From NCBI RefSeq assembly GCF_014493765.1, contig NZ_JACTVJ010000005.1, forward strand, positions 1 through 64,000: DNA of 64,000 bases. The letters run 5' to 3'. The stretch comes from Streptomyces polyasparticus. Its GTDB lineage: Bacteria > Actinomycetota > Actinomycetes > Streptomycetales > Streptomycetaceae. Shown piece by piece: positions 33,655-44,824 of this stretch. The notes under the pieces were generated by a model. The model saw only the letters and a list, made by a program, of their open reading frames with translations. It was not told the origin of the DNA and did no database searches. The position numbers were made by a program, and so were the translations under genes. Within the stretch, counting starts at the first letter, position 1, and every line of letters starts with the position of its first letter.

Positions 33655-34317
33655 ATGACATCGCCGCGCTTACCGACCCAGTGGCCCCTCGCCGGCCTCC
33701 GGCTCACCACGCCTCGCCTGGAGCTGCGGCTGCCGGGTCCCGACGAGCTCAGCGCACTGGCCTCGCTGGCGGCCGAGGGTGTGCACGACCCCGCGGTACA
33801 GCCGTTCACCGTGCCGTGGACGGATGCCGAGCCCGGGCAGCGGGCGCGCGATGTACTGCAGTACCACTGGCGCTGCTGGGGTGAATGGCAGCCGCAGAAC
33901 TGGGTGTTGAACCTGGTGGTGCTGTACGAGGGCGCGGTCGTGGGCATGCAGGGCGTCAGCGCCCGCGACTTCGCGGTCTGCCGCGAGGTGAGCACCGGAT
34001 CCTGGCTGGGCCTGCGCCACCACGGCCGAGGCATGGGAACGGAGATGCGCACCGCCGTCCTCCACCTGGCCTTCGCCGGCCTCGGCGCCCGGCACGCGCT
34101 CTCCGGCGCGCTGCACCACAACGCGGCCTCGCTGGCGGTCTCCCGCAAGCTCGGCTACCGGGACGACGGCATCGAGCACCACGCCGTACGCGGAGAGCCG
34201 GCCCTCATGCACCGGCTCCGCCTCACCGCCGAGCAGTGGCAGTACCAGGAGCACATCCCGGTCAAGCTGGACGGCCTCACGGAATGCCTGCCGCTGTTCG
34301 GCCTGGACCGCGTATGA
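33655..34317 (+). CDS. GNAT-family N-acetyltransferase (RimJ/RimL type)
   Basis: A 220-residue acetyltransferase of the RimJ/RimL branch. The start LTTPRLELRLPGPDELSALA is typical, and the acetyl-CoA loop is GLRHHGRGMGTEMRTAVLHL (R/Q-x-x-G-x-G/A). The C-terminal strand is NAASLAVSRKLGYRDDGIEH. The substrate may be a ribosomal protein N-terminus, another amine or an antibiotic. The ATG at 33655 lies after GAATCTCCGGG. The stop overlaps the ATG of the HIT gene, so the two are coupled. Confidence 0.88.
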   Translation: MTSPRLPTQWPLAGLRLTTPRLELRLPGPDELSALASLAAEGVHDPAVQPFTVPWTDAEPGQRARDVLQYHWRCWGEWQPQNWVLNLVVLYEGAVVGMQGVSARDFAVCREVSTGSWLGLRHHGRGMGTEMRTAVLHLAFAGLGARHALSGALHHNAASLAVSRKLGYRDDGIEHHAVRGEPALMHRLRLTAEQWQYQEHIPVKLDGLTECLPLFGLDRV

Positions 34318-34775
34318 CACAGGACGGATGCGTCTTCTGCGCCATCGCACGGGGGCAGGCCGAGGCAAGCGTCGTGTACGAGGACGCGTCGGTGCTCGCG
34401 TTCATGGATCTCCAGCCGGTCACCCCGGGTCACCTCCTCGTCATCCCCAAGGCGCACTCGGCCGGCCTCGGGGATCTGCCGGAGGAAGCGGGCATCCAGG
34501 TCTGGCGGGCGGCCCACCGGCTCGCGGGAGCCCTGCGCGCCTCGGGGCTGCGGTGCGAGGGCGTCAATCTCTTTCTCGCGGACGGCGAGGCCGCCTTCCA
34601 GGAGGTGTTCCACGTACACCTGCATGTCTTCCCGCGCTTCGCGGGCGACCCCTTCCGTATCGACGCGGACTGGCGCGTACACGAGCGCGACCGGCTCGAC
34701 CGGACGGCGGCCGCGGTGCGGAAAGGTCTCGCCGCGAGCCGAGCGGCGGGCGGGCCCGGGATCATGCCCGCCTAG
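34314..34775 (+). CDS. HIT-family nucleotide hydrolase
   Basis: A 153-residue histidine-triad protein. The catalytic triad is HVHLHVFPR near residue 100, preceded by the Zn-type N-terminus CVFCAIARGQAEASVVYEDA and the glycine-rich PGHLLVIPKAHSAG. Members cleave AMP-linked substrates such as Ap4A, AMP-lysine or nucleoside phosphoramidates. It overlaps the GNAT gene by ATGA and is followed 11 bases later by a PLP enzyme. The three genes probably form one operon, though their joint role is not clear. Confidence 0.92.
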   Translation: MTQDGCVFCAIARGQAEASVVYEDASVLAFMDLQPVTPGHLLVIPKAHSAGLGDLPEEAGIQVWRAAHRLAGALRASGLRCEGVNLFLADGEAAFQEVFHVHLHVFPRFAGDPFRIDADWRVHERDRLDRTAAAVRKGLAASRAAGGPGIMPA

Positions 34776-34786
34776 ACTCCCGGTCC

Positions 34787-35992
34787 ATGTCGGACACCGC
34801 ATCGCTCGCCCAGGCCCAACGCTCGCTCGCCGACCCGGACATCCGCTATCCGCTGTGGCCTCCGCTGATCCGGGGGTGTCCGCGGACCAGTTCGGCGGAC
34901 ATGTCGTATCCGGTGGACGTGGAGTACGACTATGCGCAGGTGCCCGCGGACTTCCTCACGCGGGCCGGATCGGGGCTCGACCGCTGGAGTGCCCTGCTGC
35001 CGCCGCTGCTCGCTCCCTCGCTCGGCGAGGGCGGCACTCCGCTGGTCGACCTCGGCGAGGGCGTGTACCTCAAGGACGAGTCGCGGAACCCCACTTGGAG
35101 CCACAAGGACCGTCTGAACCGGTGCACGGTCAGCGCGGCGCTCGGGGCCGGCGCTCCCGGCATCGTGGTGGCCTCCTCGGGCAACCACGGCGCGTCGGCG
35201 GCCGCCTACGCGGCCCGCGCCGGGCTGCGCTGCGTGGTGCTCGGATCGGCCGGACTGCCGCCCGCCGTCGCCTCGTTCCTCAGCGCGTACGGCGCGGTCG
35301 TGCTGCCCGTCCCGGCCGAGGAGCGCTGGCCGCTGACGGAACGCATCGTGGAGGAGTTCGGCTACTTCCCCGTCAGCAATCTCACCCCGTTCCACACGGG
35401 CAGCTCCTTCGGACCCGAGGGCTACAAGACCGTCGCGTACGAGATCGTCGCCGAACTCGGCGTACCGGGCGCGGTGTTCGTGCCGACCGGCTACGGCGAG
35501 CTGCTCTTCGGCATCGGGAAGGGCTTCGCGGAGCTGCGGGAGCTCGGTCTGACCGACCGCGTCCCGCGCCTGTACAGCTGCGAGCCCCGCACGGGCGGCC
35601 CTCTCGCCGCGGCCGTCCGCCAGGGTGTTCCCGCGACCCGTGTGCCCGTCGGCGCCACGGACGCGTACGGCATCGACTGCCCGGTGAACAGCTACCGCGG
35701 CGTCCTGGCACTGGAACGCAGCGGCGGGGACCCTCTGCTCGTCGACGACGCCCAGCTCAAGGCGGCGCAGAGCGAACTGGCCGCGCAGGGCCTGTGGTGC
35801 GAGCTCTCCGCGGCGGCGGGGCTCGCGGGCCTGCGGGCGGCGGCGCCCGAGGTCGAAGGGCCCGTGGTGTGCGTGGCCACGTCGAGCGGATTCAAGGACG
35901 TCGGCGTGGGCGGCCACGGCCTCGCGCCGGTCGATCCGGCCTGGGAATCGGTCCTCGGGCGGCTGTCCGCGGCGGGGATCCGGCCGGCCTGA
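34787..35992 (+). CDS. Threonine-synthase-like PLP-dependent enzyme
   Basis: A 401-residue fold-type II PLP enzyme. The PLP Lys is in NPTWSHKDRLNR near residue 108, the phosphate-binding loop is VVASSGNHGASAAAYAARAG, and the C-terminal Ser/Gly contact is VCVATSSGFKDVG. Active-site spacing fits threonine synthase and diaminopropionate ammonia-lyase relatives, but the N-terminal cofactor lid differs and the length is shorter than the housekeeping ThrC. It therefore probably acts on another O-phospho- or hydroxy-amino acid. It starts 11 bases after the HIT gene. Confidence 0.8.
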   Translation: MSDTASLAQAQRSLADPDIRYPLWPPLIRGCPRTSSADMSYPVDVEYDYAQVPADFLTRAGSGLDRWSALLPPLLAPSLGEGGTPLVDLGEGVYLKDESRNPTWSHKDRLNRCTVSAALGAGAPGIVVASSGNHGASAAAYAARAGLRCVVLGSAGLPPAVASFLSAYGAVVLPVPAEERWPLTERIVEEFGYFPVSNLTPFHTGSSFGPEGYKTVAYEIVAELGVPGAVFVPTGYGELLFGIGKGFAELRELGLTDRVPRLYSCEPRTGGPLAAAVRQGVPATRVPVGATDAYGIDCPVNSYRGVLALERSGGDPLLVDDAQLKAAQSELAAQGLWCELSAAAGLAGLRAAAPEVEGPVVCVATSSGFKDVGVGGHGLAPVDPAWESVLGRLSAAGIRPA

Positions 35993-36051
35993 CCGCTCCT
36001 CCCCCAGCCCCTGGACGGCGCCTCGACGGTCGCGCGGTGACCCTCGTTTTC

Positions 36052-36067
36052 TGGACTTGAGGGTCCA
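36052..36067 (+). promoter_or_regulatory. TetR-type operator upstream of the SDR gene
   Basis: TGGACTTGAGGGTCCA has 5-base arms TGGAC/GTCCA. The same arms recur with the same spacing at 37011-37026 before the TetR gene. It lies 106 bases ahead of the SDR start, in the expected promoter region. Confidence 0.65.
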
Positions 36068-36173
36068 TTTCTGTCGGCGCACAGTGGGATGCGCCCTGGC
36101 CATCAGGGCGCATCCCGGCCGCCGACGCGGCGCGCCCCGGGTGCACAGTGCGGATCGAGCGACGGAGCAGAAG

Positions 36174-36938
36174 ATGTCCAAGCGGCTTGAGGGCAAGCGG
36201 GCCCTGGTGACCGGGGCGACCAGCAACATCGGGCGGGCCATCGCGGAGGCCTTCGCCGCGGAGGGGGCGCACGTGATCGTCTCCGGCCGCAGCGCCGAAC
36301 GGGGCCGGGATGTGGTCGCGGCCATCCGCGCACGGGGCGGCCGCGCCGATTTCGTCCGCGCGGACCTGGACGGCAGCGCGGCCGCCTCGCGGCAGCTCGC
36401 CCGGGAGGCGAGCGACGTCCTGGGCGGCGGGATCGACGTACTGGTGAACAACGCCGGCGTCTATCCGGGCGACACCACCGCTGACACGGGCGAGCAGACC
36501 TTCGACGAGGTCTACGCGGTCAACGTCAAGGCTCCCTTCTTCCTGACCGCGGCCGTCGCCCCCGCCATGGCGCGGGCCGGCGGCGGCGCCGTCATCAACC
36601 TGGGGTCGTGGATCGCGCGTCTGGCCGTTCCCGTCGGCGCCCTGTACAGCTCCACCAAGGGCGCGATGGAGACCCTGACGCGGGCCTGGGCAGCCGAGTT
36701 CGGACCGCAGGGGGTACGGGTGAACGCGATCTCTCCGGGCGTGGTGCTCACCCCGGCCCCGGGCGAGGTGCACCCCGGTGAGGTGATGATGAAGGGCACC
36801 GTCGCGGGACGGATGGGCACCCCGCAGGAGATCGCACACGCCGCGGTCTATCTGGCCGCCGACGAGGCTTCCTTCGTGCAGGGCATCGTCCTCGACGTCG
36901 ACGGCGGCCGGACCGCCGCGGCCGTCATCGCCGCCTGA
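36174..36938 (+). CDS. Short-chain dehydrogenase/reductase
   Basis: A 254-residue classical SDR. The cofactor loop is ALVTGATSNIGRAIAEAFAA, with SGRS following strand 2, which favours NADP. NNAG is in VLVNNAGVYPG. The catalytic Ser and YxxxK are in INLGSWIARL and LYSSTKGAME. Length is normal. It probably reduces or oxidises a small keto or hydroxy compound. The ATG at 36174 fits the family start. It is the likely target of the TetR gene that follows: both have the same operator. No other enzyme is in the unit, so no pathway can be named. Confidence 0.9.
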   Translation: MSKRLEGKRALVTGATSNIGRAIAEAFAAEGAHVIVSGRSAERGRDVVAAIRARGGRADFVRADLDGSAAASRQLAREASDVLGGGIDVLVNNAGVYPGDTTADTGEQTFDEVYAVNVKAPFFLTAAVAPAMARAGGGAVINLGSWIARLAVPVGALYSSTKGAMETLTRAWAAEFGPQGVRVNAISPGVVLTPAPGEVHPGEVMMKGTVAGRMGTPQEIAHAAVYLAADEASFVQGIVLDVDGGRTAAAVIAA

Positions 36939-37010
36939 GCCGCAGTCCCGCCGCGGCTGTGTGCGCGCCTGACGCCGCAGTCCCGTCGCGCCGGGCCAGG
37001 TCTCATAGTC

Positions 37011-37026
37011 TGGACTGACCGGTCCA
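37011..37026 (+). promoter_or_regulatory. TetR-type operator at the TetR promoter
   Basis: TGGACTGACCGGTCCA shares arms TGGAC/GTCCA with the site upstream of the SDR gene. It ends 15 bases before the TetR start codon, between a CATAGT -10-like element and the AGGAGG ribosome site, so the protein would block its own transcription. Confidence 0.75.
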
Positions 37027-37041
37027 TTCCAGGAGGTGTAC

Positions 37042-37656
37042 GTGAGCAGGCAGCTGACGGCCAAGGGGCACTCCACCCGGGCGCGGATCATCGAGGGCGC
37101 CGCCGCGGTGCTGCGCGAGCTGGGTGTCGCCGTGGTGACGCTCGAGGACATCATGGCCCGCACGCGGACCAGCAAGAGCCAGCTGTTCCACTACTTCCCG
37201 GCGGGCAAGGACGAACTCCTGCTCGCCGTCGCGCAGTTCGAGGCGGACCGCGTGCTCGACGACCAGCAGCCGCATCTGGGCCGCCTGGACAGCTGGGCCG
37301 CCTGGCAGCGCTGGCGGGACGCGGTGATCGAGCGCTACGAGAAGCAGGGGGACCAGTGCCCGCTGGGGGCTCTGTTCTTCCAGGTGGGGCGCTCGACCCC
37401 GGGGGCGCGGGCGATCGTGGTCGAACTGCTGCGGCGCTGGCAGGAGAGCCTGGCCGAGGGGATCCGCGCGCTGCAGGCGGCGGGCAGGCTCCCCGCCGAG
37501 GTGAATGTGGAGCAGCGGTCCGCCGCGCTGCTCGCGGCCGTCCAGGGCGGGGTGATCATCCTGCAGACGACCGGCGAGATCCACCATCTGCGGGCCGCAC
37601 TCGACCAGGCGCTCGCGGATCTGCGGGGCGGCGCCGAGCAGCGGGTTCGGGGCTGA
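37042..37656 (+). CDS. TetR/AcrR-family regulator
   Basis: A 204-residue repressor. The HTH is at residues 10-55: STRARIIEGAAAVLRELGVA then TLEDIMARTRTSKSQLFHYF. The C-terminal TetR_C domain includes QCPLGALFFQVGRSTPGARA. The GTG start at 37042 follows AGGAGG by five bases. It is the probable repressor of the upstream SDR gene and of itself, through the two TGGAC-N6-GTCCA sites. The effector is unknown. Its stop codon lies within a 24-bp tandem repeat. Confidence 0.92.
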   Translation: MSRQLTAKGHSTRARIIEGAAAVLRELGVAVVTLEDIMARTRTSKSQLFHYFPAGKDELLLAVAQFEADRVLDDQQPHLGRLDSWAAWQRWRDAVIERYEKQGDQCPLGALFFQVGRSTPGARAIVVELLRRWQESLAEGIRALQAAGRLPAEVNVEQRSAALLAAVQGGVIILQTTGEIHHLRAALDQALADLRGGAEQRVRG

Positions 37657-37708
37657 GCCCAGCAGCGGGCTCAGGGCTGCCCCGAGCGGCCGGCTCGCGG
37701 CTGAGCCG
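37637..37708. repeat. 24-bp tandem repeat spanning the TetR stop codon
   Basis: Three 24-bp units (37637-37660, 37661-37684, 37685-37708) share AGC(A/G)GC(G/C)GG(T/C)TC and GGCTG. The first encodes the last residues of the TetR protein and its TGA (37654-37656). The other two are non-coding copies behind it. Confidence 0.75.
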
Positions 37709-37726
37709 GGCGGCAGGACCGAGCGC

Positions 37727-38692
37727 TCACCCGCGCGCCTCCGCCTGCGTCCCGGACGGCCCGGGCGACCCGGGCGACCCGGGCGACCCGGGCGACCCGG
37801 ACGACCCCGGCAGCCCCCGCAACGCGTCGAGTACCGCACGCACCGCCGCCCGCGGCGGCATGCCGCTGCGCTGGGCCGCGGTGATGCGGCGGCTGACCGG
37901 GGTGGCGAGCGGGCGCGTCGTCACGCGGTAGCGCGGGTCCACCGCGAGGCCGGGAAGGAGGGTGATCGAGAGGCCGGCCTCGACGTGCTGCAGGGACATG
38001 AGGTAGTTGCTGAAGCGGCACACCACGCGCGGTTCGAAGCCCGCCTGCCGGCACAGCCGCAGCGTCAGATTCGCCATGTACGACTGGGGGATGTCGAAGG
38101 CCCAGGACTCGTCCGCGAGCGCGGCGAGGTCGACGGGCCCGCGTCCGGCCGCGGCGGGATGACCGACCGGCAGGACCACGAGGACCGGATCGGTGGCCAG
38201 GGGCACGAAGTCGAGGTCGGGGCCGAGCGGCAGTTCGTCGAAGTCCGTGGTCGTGATCACCAGATCGGCGTCGCCCACCCGCAGCGCGGGCACGCTGGCG
38301 TGCGGTTCGAGTTCGAGCAACTCGACGTCCAGATGCGGATGTTCGCGGGCGAGCAGGGTCACCGCGGGCACCGCCATGCTGTGGATCGCGCTCTGGAAGG
38401 CGCCGAGCCGTACGAGCCCCGAGGGCTCCTCGCCGAAGCCGCGCAGCTCCGCTTCGACGCTGTCCATGTGGTCGAGCAGCGCCCGCGCCCGGCGCGCCAG
38501 GATCACCCCGGCCGAGGTCAGACGCACCCTGCGTCCGGTGCGTTCGAGCAGCTGCGTACGCGTCTCCGACTCCAGGACGGCCAGCTGCTGGGACACGCTC
38601 GACGGACTCATATGCGCGGCCTGGGCCACCGCGCGGACCGTACCGAGCGTGTCCAGCTGACTGAGCAGGCGGAGCCGCCACGGGTTCATCAC
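37727..38692 (-). CDS. dgdR: LysR-family regulator of the dialkylglycine decarboxylase gene
   Basis: A 321-residue LysR-type regulator. The winged HTH is at residues 10-65 (LDTLGTVRAVAQAAHMSPSS, QLAVLESETRTQLLERTGRR). The effector domain follows from about 90 (GLVRLGAFQSAIHSMAVPAV). It is divergent from the dialkylglycine decarboxylase-like gene with an 87-bp gap, the arrangement of dgdR/dgdA in Burkholderia, where the LysR protein represses the enzyme gene. The symbol rests on this context. The C-terminus ends in a GSPGSPGSPGSPG tract encoded by a 9-bp repeat (about 37755-37800), a likely disordered and length-variable tail. Confidence 0.82.
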   Translation of the reverse strand: MMNPWRLRLLSQLDTLGTVRAVAQAAHMSPSSVSQQLAVLESETRTQLLERTGRRVRLTSAGVILARRARALLDHMDSVEAELRGFGEEPSGLVRLGAFQSAIHSMAVPAVTLLAREHPHLDVELLELEPHASVPALRVGDADLVITTTDFDELPLGPDLDFVPLATDPVLVVLPVGHPAAAGRGPVDLAALADESWAFDIPQSYMANLTLRLCRQAGFEPRVVCRFSNYLMSLQHVEAGLSITLLPGLAVDPRYRVTTRPLATPVSRRITAAQRSGMPPRAAVRAVLDALRGLPGSSGSPGSPGSPGSPGPSGTQAEARG

Positions 38693-38740
38693 GCCCTCAT
38701 TCTTGTGCGGTTCTGCCGTACAGGAAGGGCGGAAGTGTGA

Positions 38741-41652
<2,912 letters not shown>

Positions 41653-41732
41653 GTCCGGTCCATTCCTCTTGAGGATTGCCGTGACGACACGGGGTCGATG
41701 CCGGAAACTGCCCGCCCGGCACCCGGCCTACA

Positions 41733-41831
41733 CCCACCGGTTCACCGGACCGCACCCGCCCCGCACCCACCGGTTCACCGGACCGCACGCGCCCCGCACC
41801 CACCGGTTCACCGGACCGCACCCGTGCGTTC
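41733..41831. repeat. 33-bp tandem repeat, three copies
   Basis: Units begin at 41733, 41766 and 41799 with CCCACCGGTTCACCGGACCG and differ in two or three bases at their ends. The array lies between the permease start and the stop of the DUF4239 gene (41830-41832), which touches its right edge. Confidence 0.85.
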
Positions 41832-42594
41832 AGCCGCCGGCTCCGGGGAACCGCTGCAGGAACGCGTCCGCCCCGATCGCCATCGAGCGACTGAAGGGCG
41901 TGTCCATGTCCCAGATCAGATAGAGGAGGAAGGCGAACAGCGCCGAGTACAGGCCCGCGACCACCAACTCCCTTGGTGTACGCCGGATCTGCAGGGCGAA
42001 GACCATACCGATCGACACCAGCGCCCCGGTGACGAGCCCCAGCCACACCACGCCCGGCATGGTGGGTGCGGCCGCGGCCAGGCGGGCGGCACGTGCGTCG
42101 TCCGCGATGGCGACCTGGTCGGTCATCGGCGCGTACGCCTGCCCCTGCAGTTCATTGCGTGGCTCACTGTCCTGGACGGTGTGGCGTACGGCCGTGAACA
42201 GCCGGTTGCCCTCCTCCGTCAGCCGGTGCCGCTCGGCCAGGTGCGCCCACTCGGTGCGGACCGCGTACGTCACGTACGCGTCCACGCTCTGCCGGATCGC
42301 CGAACGCTCGGCTTCGGGGTAGACCTCGGCCCGTTCGTAGACCTCGTGCAGCGCCTGGGCCTCGGTGTCGACGACGCCCTGGGCGGTGCCGCGGGCTTCC
42401 CAGACTCCGGCGATGGCGAGGCCGAGCACGATGGCGTAGACCACGCCGATCATCATCGTCATGTACTCGATGACATCGGGGGTTTGCGAGGGGTCGTCGT
42501 CCTCGCCGACGCGGCGCTGGACGAGTCCGGTGGTGAGGTAGATGACCGCGCCGATCGCGGCCACGGCGCAGAGCATCACAAGCCAAGGTGGCAT
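41830..42594 (-). CDS. DUF4239 (bestrophin-like) membrane protein
   Basis: A 254-residue integral membrane protein. Helices are at about 5-25 (LVMLCAVAAIGAVIYLTTGL), 45-65 (MMIGVVYAIVLGLAIAG), 180-205 (GVVWLGLVTGALVSIGMVFA) and 215-240 (LVVAGLYSALFAFLLYLIWD). The soluble middle holds ALHEVYERAEVYPEAERSAI. This matches DUF4239, a family distantly related to bestrophin channels. Function is unproven. It is read toward the 33-bp array, and upstream lies a Pro-rich secreted protein gene with a 67-bp gap. These two and the next two minus-strand genes may be one transcript. Confidence 0.82.
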   Translation of the reverse strand: MPPWLVMLCAVAAIGAVIYLTTGLVQRRVGEDDDPSQTPDVIEYMTMMIGVVYAIVLGLAIAGVWEARGTAQGVVDTEAQALHEVYERAEVYPEAERSAIRQSVDAYVTYAVRTEWAHLAERHRLTEEGNRLFTAVRHTVQDSEPRNELQGQAYAPMTDQVAIADDARAARLAAAAPTMPGVVWLGLVTGALVSIGMVFALQIRRTPRELVVAGLYSALFAFLLYLIWDMDTPFSRSMAIGADAFLQRFPGAGG

Positions 42595-42661
42595 GACCGT
42601 CTCCGGTTTCTGGGGGGGGTGGTACGTGAGGCGGGGTGTCAGCTGCGGGCGTGCGTGCGGA

Positions 42662-43222
42662 TCAGCGGCGGCCGCGGCCCGCGCCGAGCGCGGCGGCGGC
42701 GAGTACGGCCGGGGCGACGAGCAGCAGAGCCTTCGACGTGAGCGGCTGGCCCTCGGGTTCCTTCTTGCCGGGGGCGCCCCGGTAGGCGCGGGGGATGACG
42801 GGTTCGGGAGTGGGGGTGAGGGTCGACGGCGGGGGTTCCGGAGGCGCCGCGGATTCCGGAGGTGCCGCGGGTTTTGGGGGCTGCGGGGGCGGCGCGGCGG
42901 GCCGGGGCGCCTTCCTCGGCGCTACGGGCGGCGGTGGGGCAGGCGTGGACCGGCAGGCGGCTCGCACGGCGTCCTCCACGTCCCGTTCCCGTGCGATCCG
43001 GCCGAGTTCGGCCAGATCGAGGTCGGCGCCCGTAGAGCCGCAGCCGTCCGCCGGAGCGACACCGGGGGCGACGACGCGCGGGCGGGCCTCGGCGGGCGCG
43101 GCAGCCTGCGCGAGCGCCGGTGACACGGAAAAGAGGGGAACGCTCACGGCGGCCGTGCAGGCGAACAGCGCCCCCGCCGTCCGCAGCCTCCGCCAGGTCC
43201 GGAGCGGGCGGGGCCGGGACAC
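42662..43222 (-). CDS. Pro-rich exported protein with C-terminal anchor
   Basis: A 186-residue protein I do not recognise. A signal peptide (residues 14-39, AGALFACTAAVSVPLFSVSP then ALAQA) is followed by a small Cys-containing domain with GCGSTGADLDLAELGRIARE and AACRS, which could form a disulfide. A long Pro/Ala/Glu linker follows (90-150). A C-terminal hydrophobic segment, LLLVAPAVLAAAALG, and a basic end act as membrane anchor. It therefore probably spans the cell wall from the membrane. It ends 67 bases upstream of the DUF4239 start and begins five bases after the DUF4334 stop. Confidence 0.65.
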   Translation of the reverse strand: MSRPRPLRTWRRLRTAGALFACTAAVSVPLFSVSPALAQAAAPAEARPRVVAPGVAPADGCGSTGADLDLAELGRIARERDVEDAVRAACRSTPAPPPPVAPRKAPRPAAPPPQPPKPAAPPESAAPPEPPPSTLTPTPEPVIPRAYRGAPGKKEPEGQPLTSKALLLVAPAVLAAAALGAGRGRR

Positions 43223-43226
43223 TTCG

Positions 43227-43694
43227 TCAGTCCCGGTCGAGCGAGAAGTAGAAGTGCCGGCCCTGGTCGAGCACGCCCTTCCCGTTCATGATCCCCATGA
43301 GCGTGTCGTCGTCCACCTTCTTGAAGTGGTCGAAGACCGGCTGTCCGTCGTAGACCATGGTCGCGGTGGTCTCGCCCCGGAACTCCACGGACCACAGGCT
43401 GGCTTCGCCCTTGCCGAGTTCGACGTGCGAATAGAGCACGCCGTCGCCGTCGCGGCACATCAGCGGTTTGACGTCGAGCAGGGAGACGAAAGTCTTTCCG
43501 TACCACTCGACGGAATCCAGCTGCCCGTTCATGACGTGGCCCGTGTCGAACTCGCTGCCCCGCCAGCTGCCCAGGATCTCCTCGGGCCGCACGCACTCCA
43601 ACTGGGCCCAGATCGCGTCGAGTTCATCGGGATCGACATATTCTCCGGCGGCTCTGATCCGGGCGAAAAGGGCGCGCGCTTCGGTGTTGTCCAT
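43227..43694 (-). CDS. DUF4334 / GXWXG domain protein
   Basis: A 155-residue soluble protein. The GXWXG-type segment is in EEILGSWRGSEFDTGH near residue 40, and the DUF4334 core is VSLLDVKPLMCRDGDGVLYS. It continues with WSVEFRGETTATMVYDGQPV and FKKVDDDTLMGIMNGKG. Such proteins look like small lipocalin-like barrels, so binding a hydrophobic ligand is plausible. The gene lies 61 bases downstream of the squalene/phytoene-synthase-like gene, and GGGAGGA precedes its ATG (43692-43694). DUF4334 proteins are known beside terpenoid and lipid genes, but the reaction is not known. Confidence 0.8.
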   Translation of the reverse strand: MDNTEARALFARIRAAGEYVDPDELDAIWAQLECVRPEEILGSWRGSEFDTGHVMNGQLDSVEWYGKTFVSLLDVKPLMCRDGDGVLYSHVELGKGEASLWSVEFRGETTATMVYDGQPVFDHFKKVDDDTLMGIMNGKGVLDQGRHFYFSLDRD

Positions 43695-43755
43695 GCATTC
43701 CTCCCGTGGTGCTCTGCATTCGTCTCGGTACGGCGGAATCGGTGGAGAGTCCGTA

Positions 43756-44571
43756 TCAATCGGATACGGCATACCGGTCCGCGAGCGCGGTGACGGTCTT
43801 CCGGTCCAGGGGACTTCCTTCCTGGAGCGCGGACAGCGTCGCGCGGAAGATGTCCAGGGTGAGTGAGCAGAAATCCCTGATCGGCCCGGCCGGCAGGGAC
43901 GCGGCATACGCCTCGGCCGCGGGCAGGTGCCTGCGGGCGTAGCGGCACATGTCGTCGGTGGTCCAGCCGGCGGGGAAGAAGTCCACGCCTCGGGACAGAT
44001 CGTCCTCGTGGTTCCAGGCGATGTTCGCCGCCTGCACCGCACGTCCGAACGCGACGGCCTCGGGAAAGCGCGTGACCACCGAGGCGTAGCGGCTCCACAG
44101 ATCCGACAGCGTGATGCCGATGGAGCTCGCCACCGCGAACGTGTAGCGGTCGAGGTCCGACTCGTCGTCGATACGGAAGTCGGCACGCACCCACTCGGCC
44201 ATGCGGTCGGCCAGCGTCGCCAAGGAGTCCCACAGGCGGGGTGCCACATCACGCGGCGGGAGCTGCACGGCCCACTCGTGGAAGCGCAGGGTGACCGGCT
44301 CCAGTCGGTCGCGGAACGGGTGGAAGAGACGGTCGACCTGCCCCTCGGTGAACGCTTCCTCCTGCAGCAGCCGGCTCACTCCGCCCAGCAGGGCGATCTT
44401 GGCCTCGGGCGTCAGACGCGGGTGGTCCTCGATCTGGTCCAGGGCCCGGTTGGCGAGGTAGTACGCCGCGACGGTGTCCCGTAACTCCCCGTCGAGACGC
44501 ATGATCGGCAGGAAAAAGGTGCGGCTCGTGCTCTTCAGCGTTTCCATGACGTGCGCGTCGAACATGTACAT
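43756..44571 (-). CDS. Squalene/phytoene-synthase-family prenyltransferase
   Basis: A 271-residue head-to-head prenyl-synthase family protein. The start motif STSRTFFLPIMRLDGELRDT corresponds to the S-x-S-F-Y-L-P of squalene/phytoene synthases. The first Asp-rich motif is ALDQIEDH, the second NIAWNHEDDLSRG with VDFFPAGW. Both metal-binding sites thus look intact. It is unlike standard CrtB in the spacing and in Trp/His of the second motif, so product could be squalene, phytoene or another condensation product. It diverges, with a 253-bp gap, from the oxygenase/EF-hand operon. The start may be the ATG at 44571 or 44565; a longer form from 44607 is less likely. Confidence 0.8.
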   Translation of the reverse strand: MYMFDAHVMETLKSTSRTFFLPIMRLDGELRDTVAAYYLANRALDQIEDHPRLTPEAKIALLGGVSRLLQEEAFTEGQVDRLFHPFRDRLEPVTLRFHEWAVQLPPRDVAPRLWDSLATLADRMAEWVRADFRIDDESDLDRYTFAVASSIGITLSDLWSRYASVVTRFPEAVAFGRAVQAANIAWNHEDDLSRGVDFFPAGWTTDDMCRYARRHLPAAEAYAASLPAGPIRDFCSLTLDIFRATLSALQEGSPLDRKTVTALADRYAVSD

Positions 44572-44824
44572 CCGTCTCGTGGCTTCGATGTTCCCCCCGT
44601 GGACCATTCCGGGCTACCCGGGCCGCATCATCTCCATTCCCGCACCGGACATTTGGCGGGAATTGCGGCAGGGCATCACTCGATCGAGTTCTGTTGCGCG
44701 AGCCAATCCCCTGAAAAGGAGCGGGGGTTGGCCGATCCATGAATTCGCGTCGTGTTTCCGAAGGGTCCGGGGTGCGCAGGAAGTCCCCGTTCGCCGGATG
44801 AATCGCCGCCACTGGAGGTATCGC

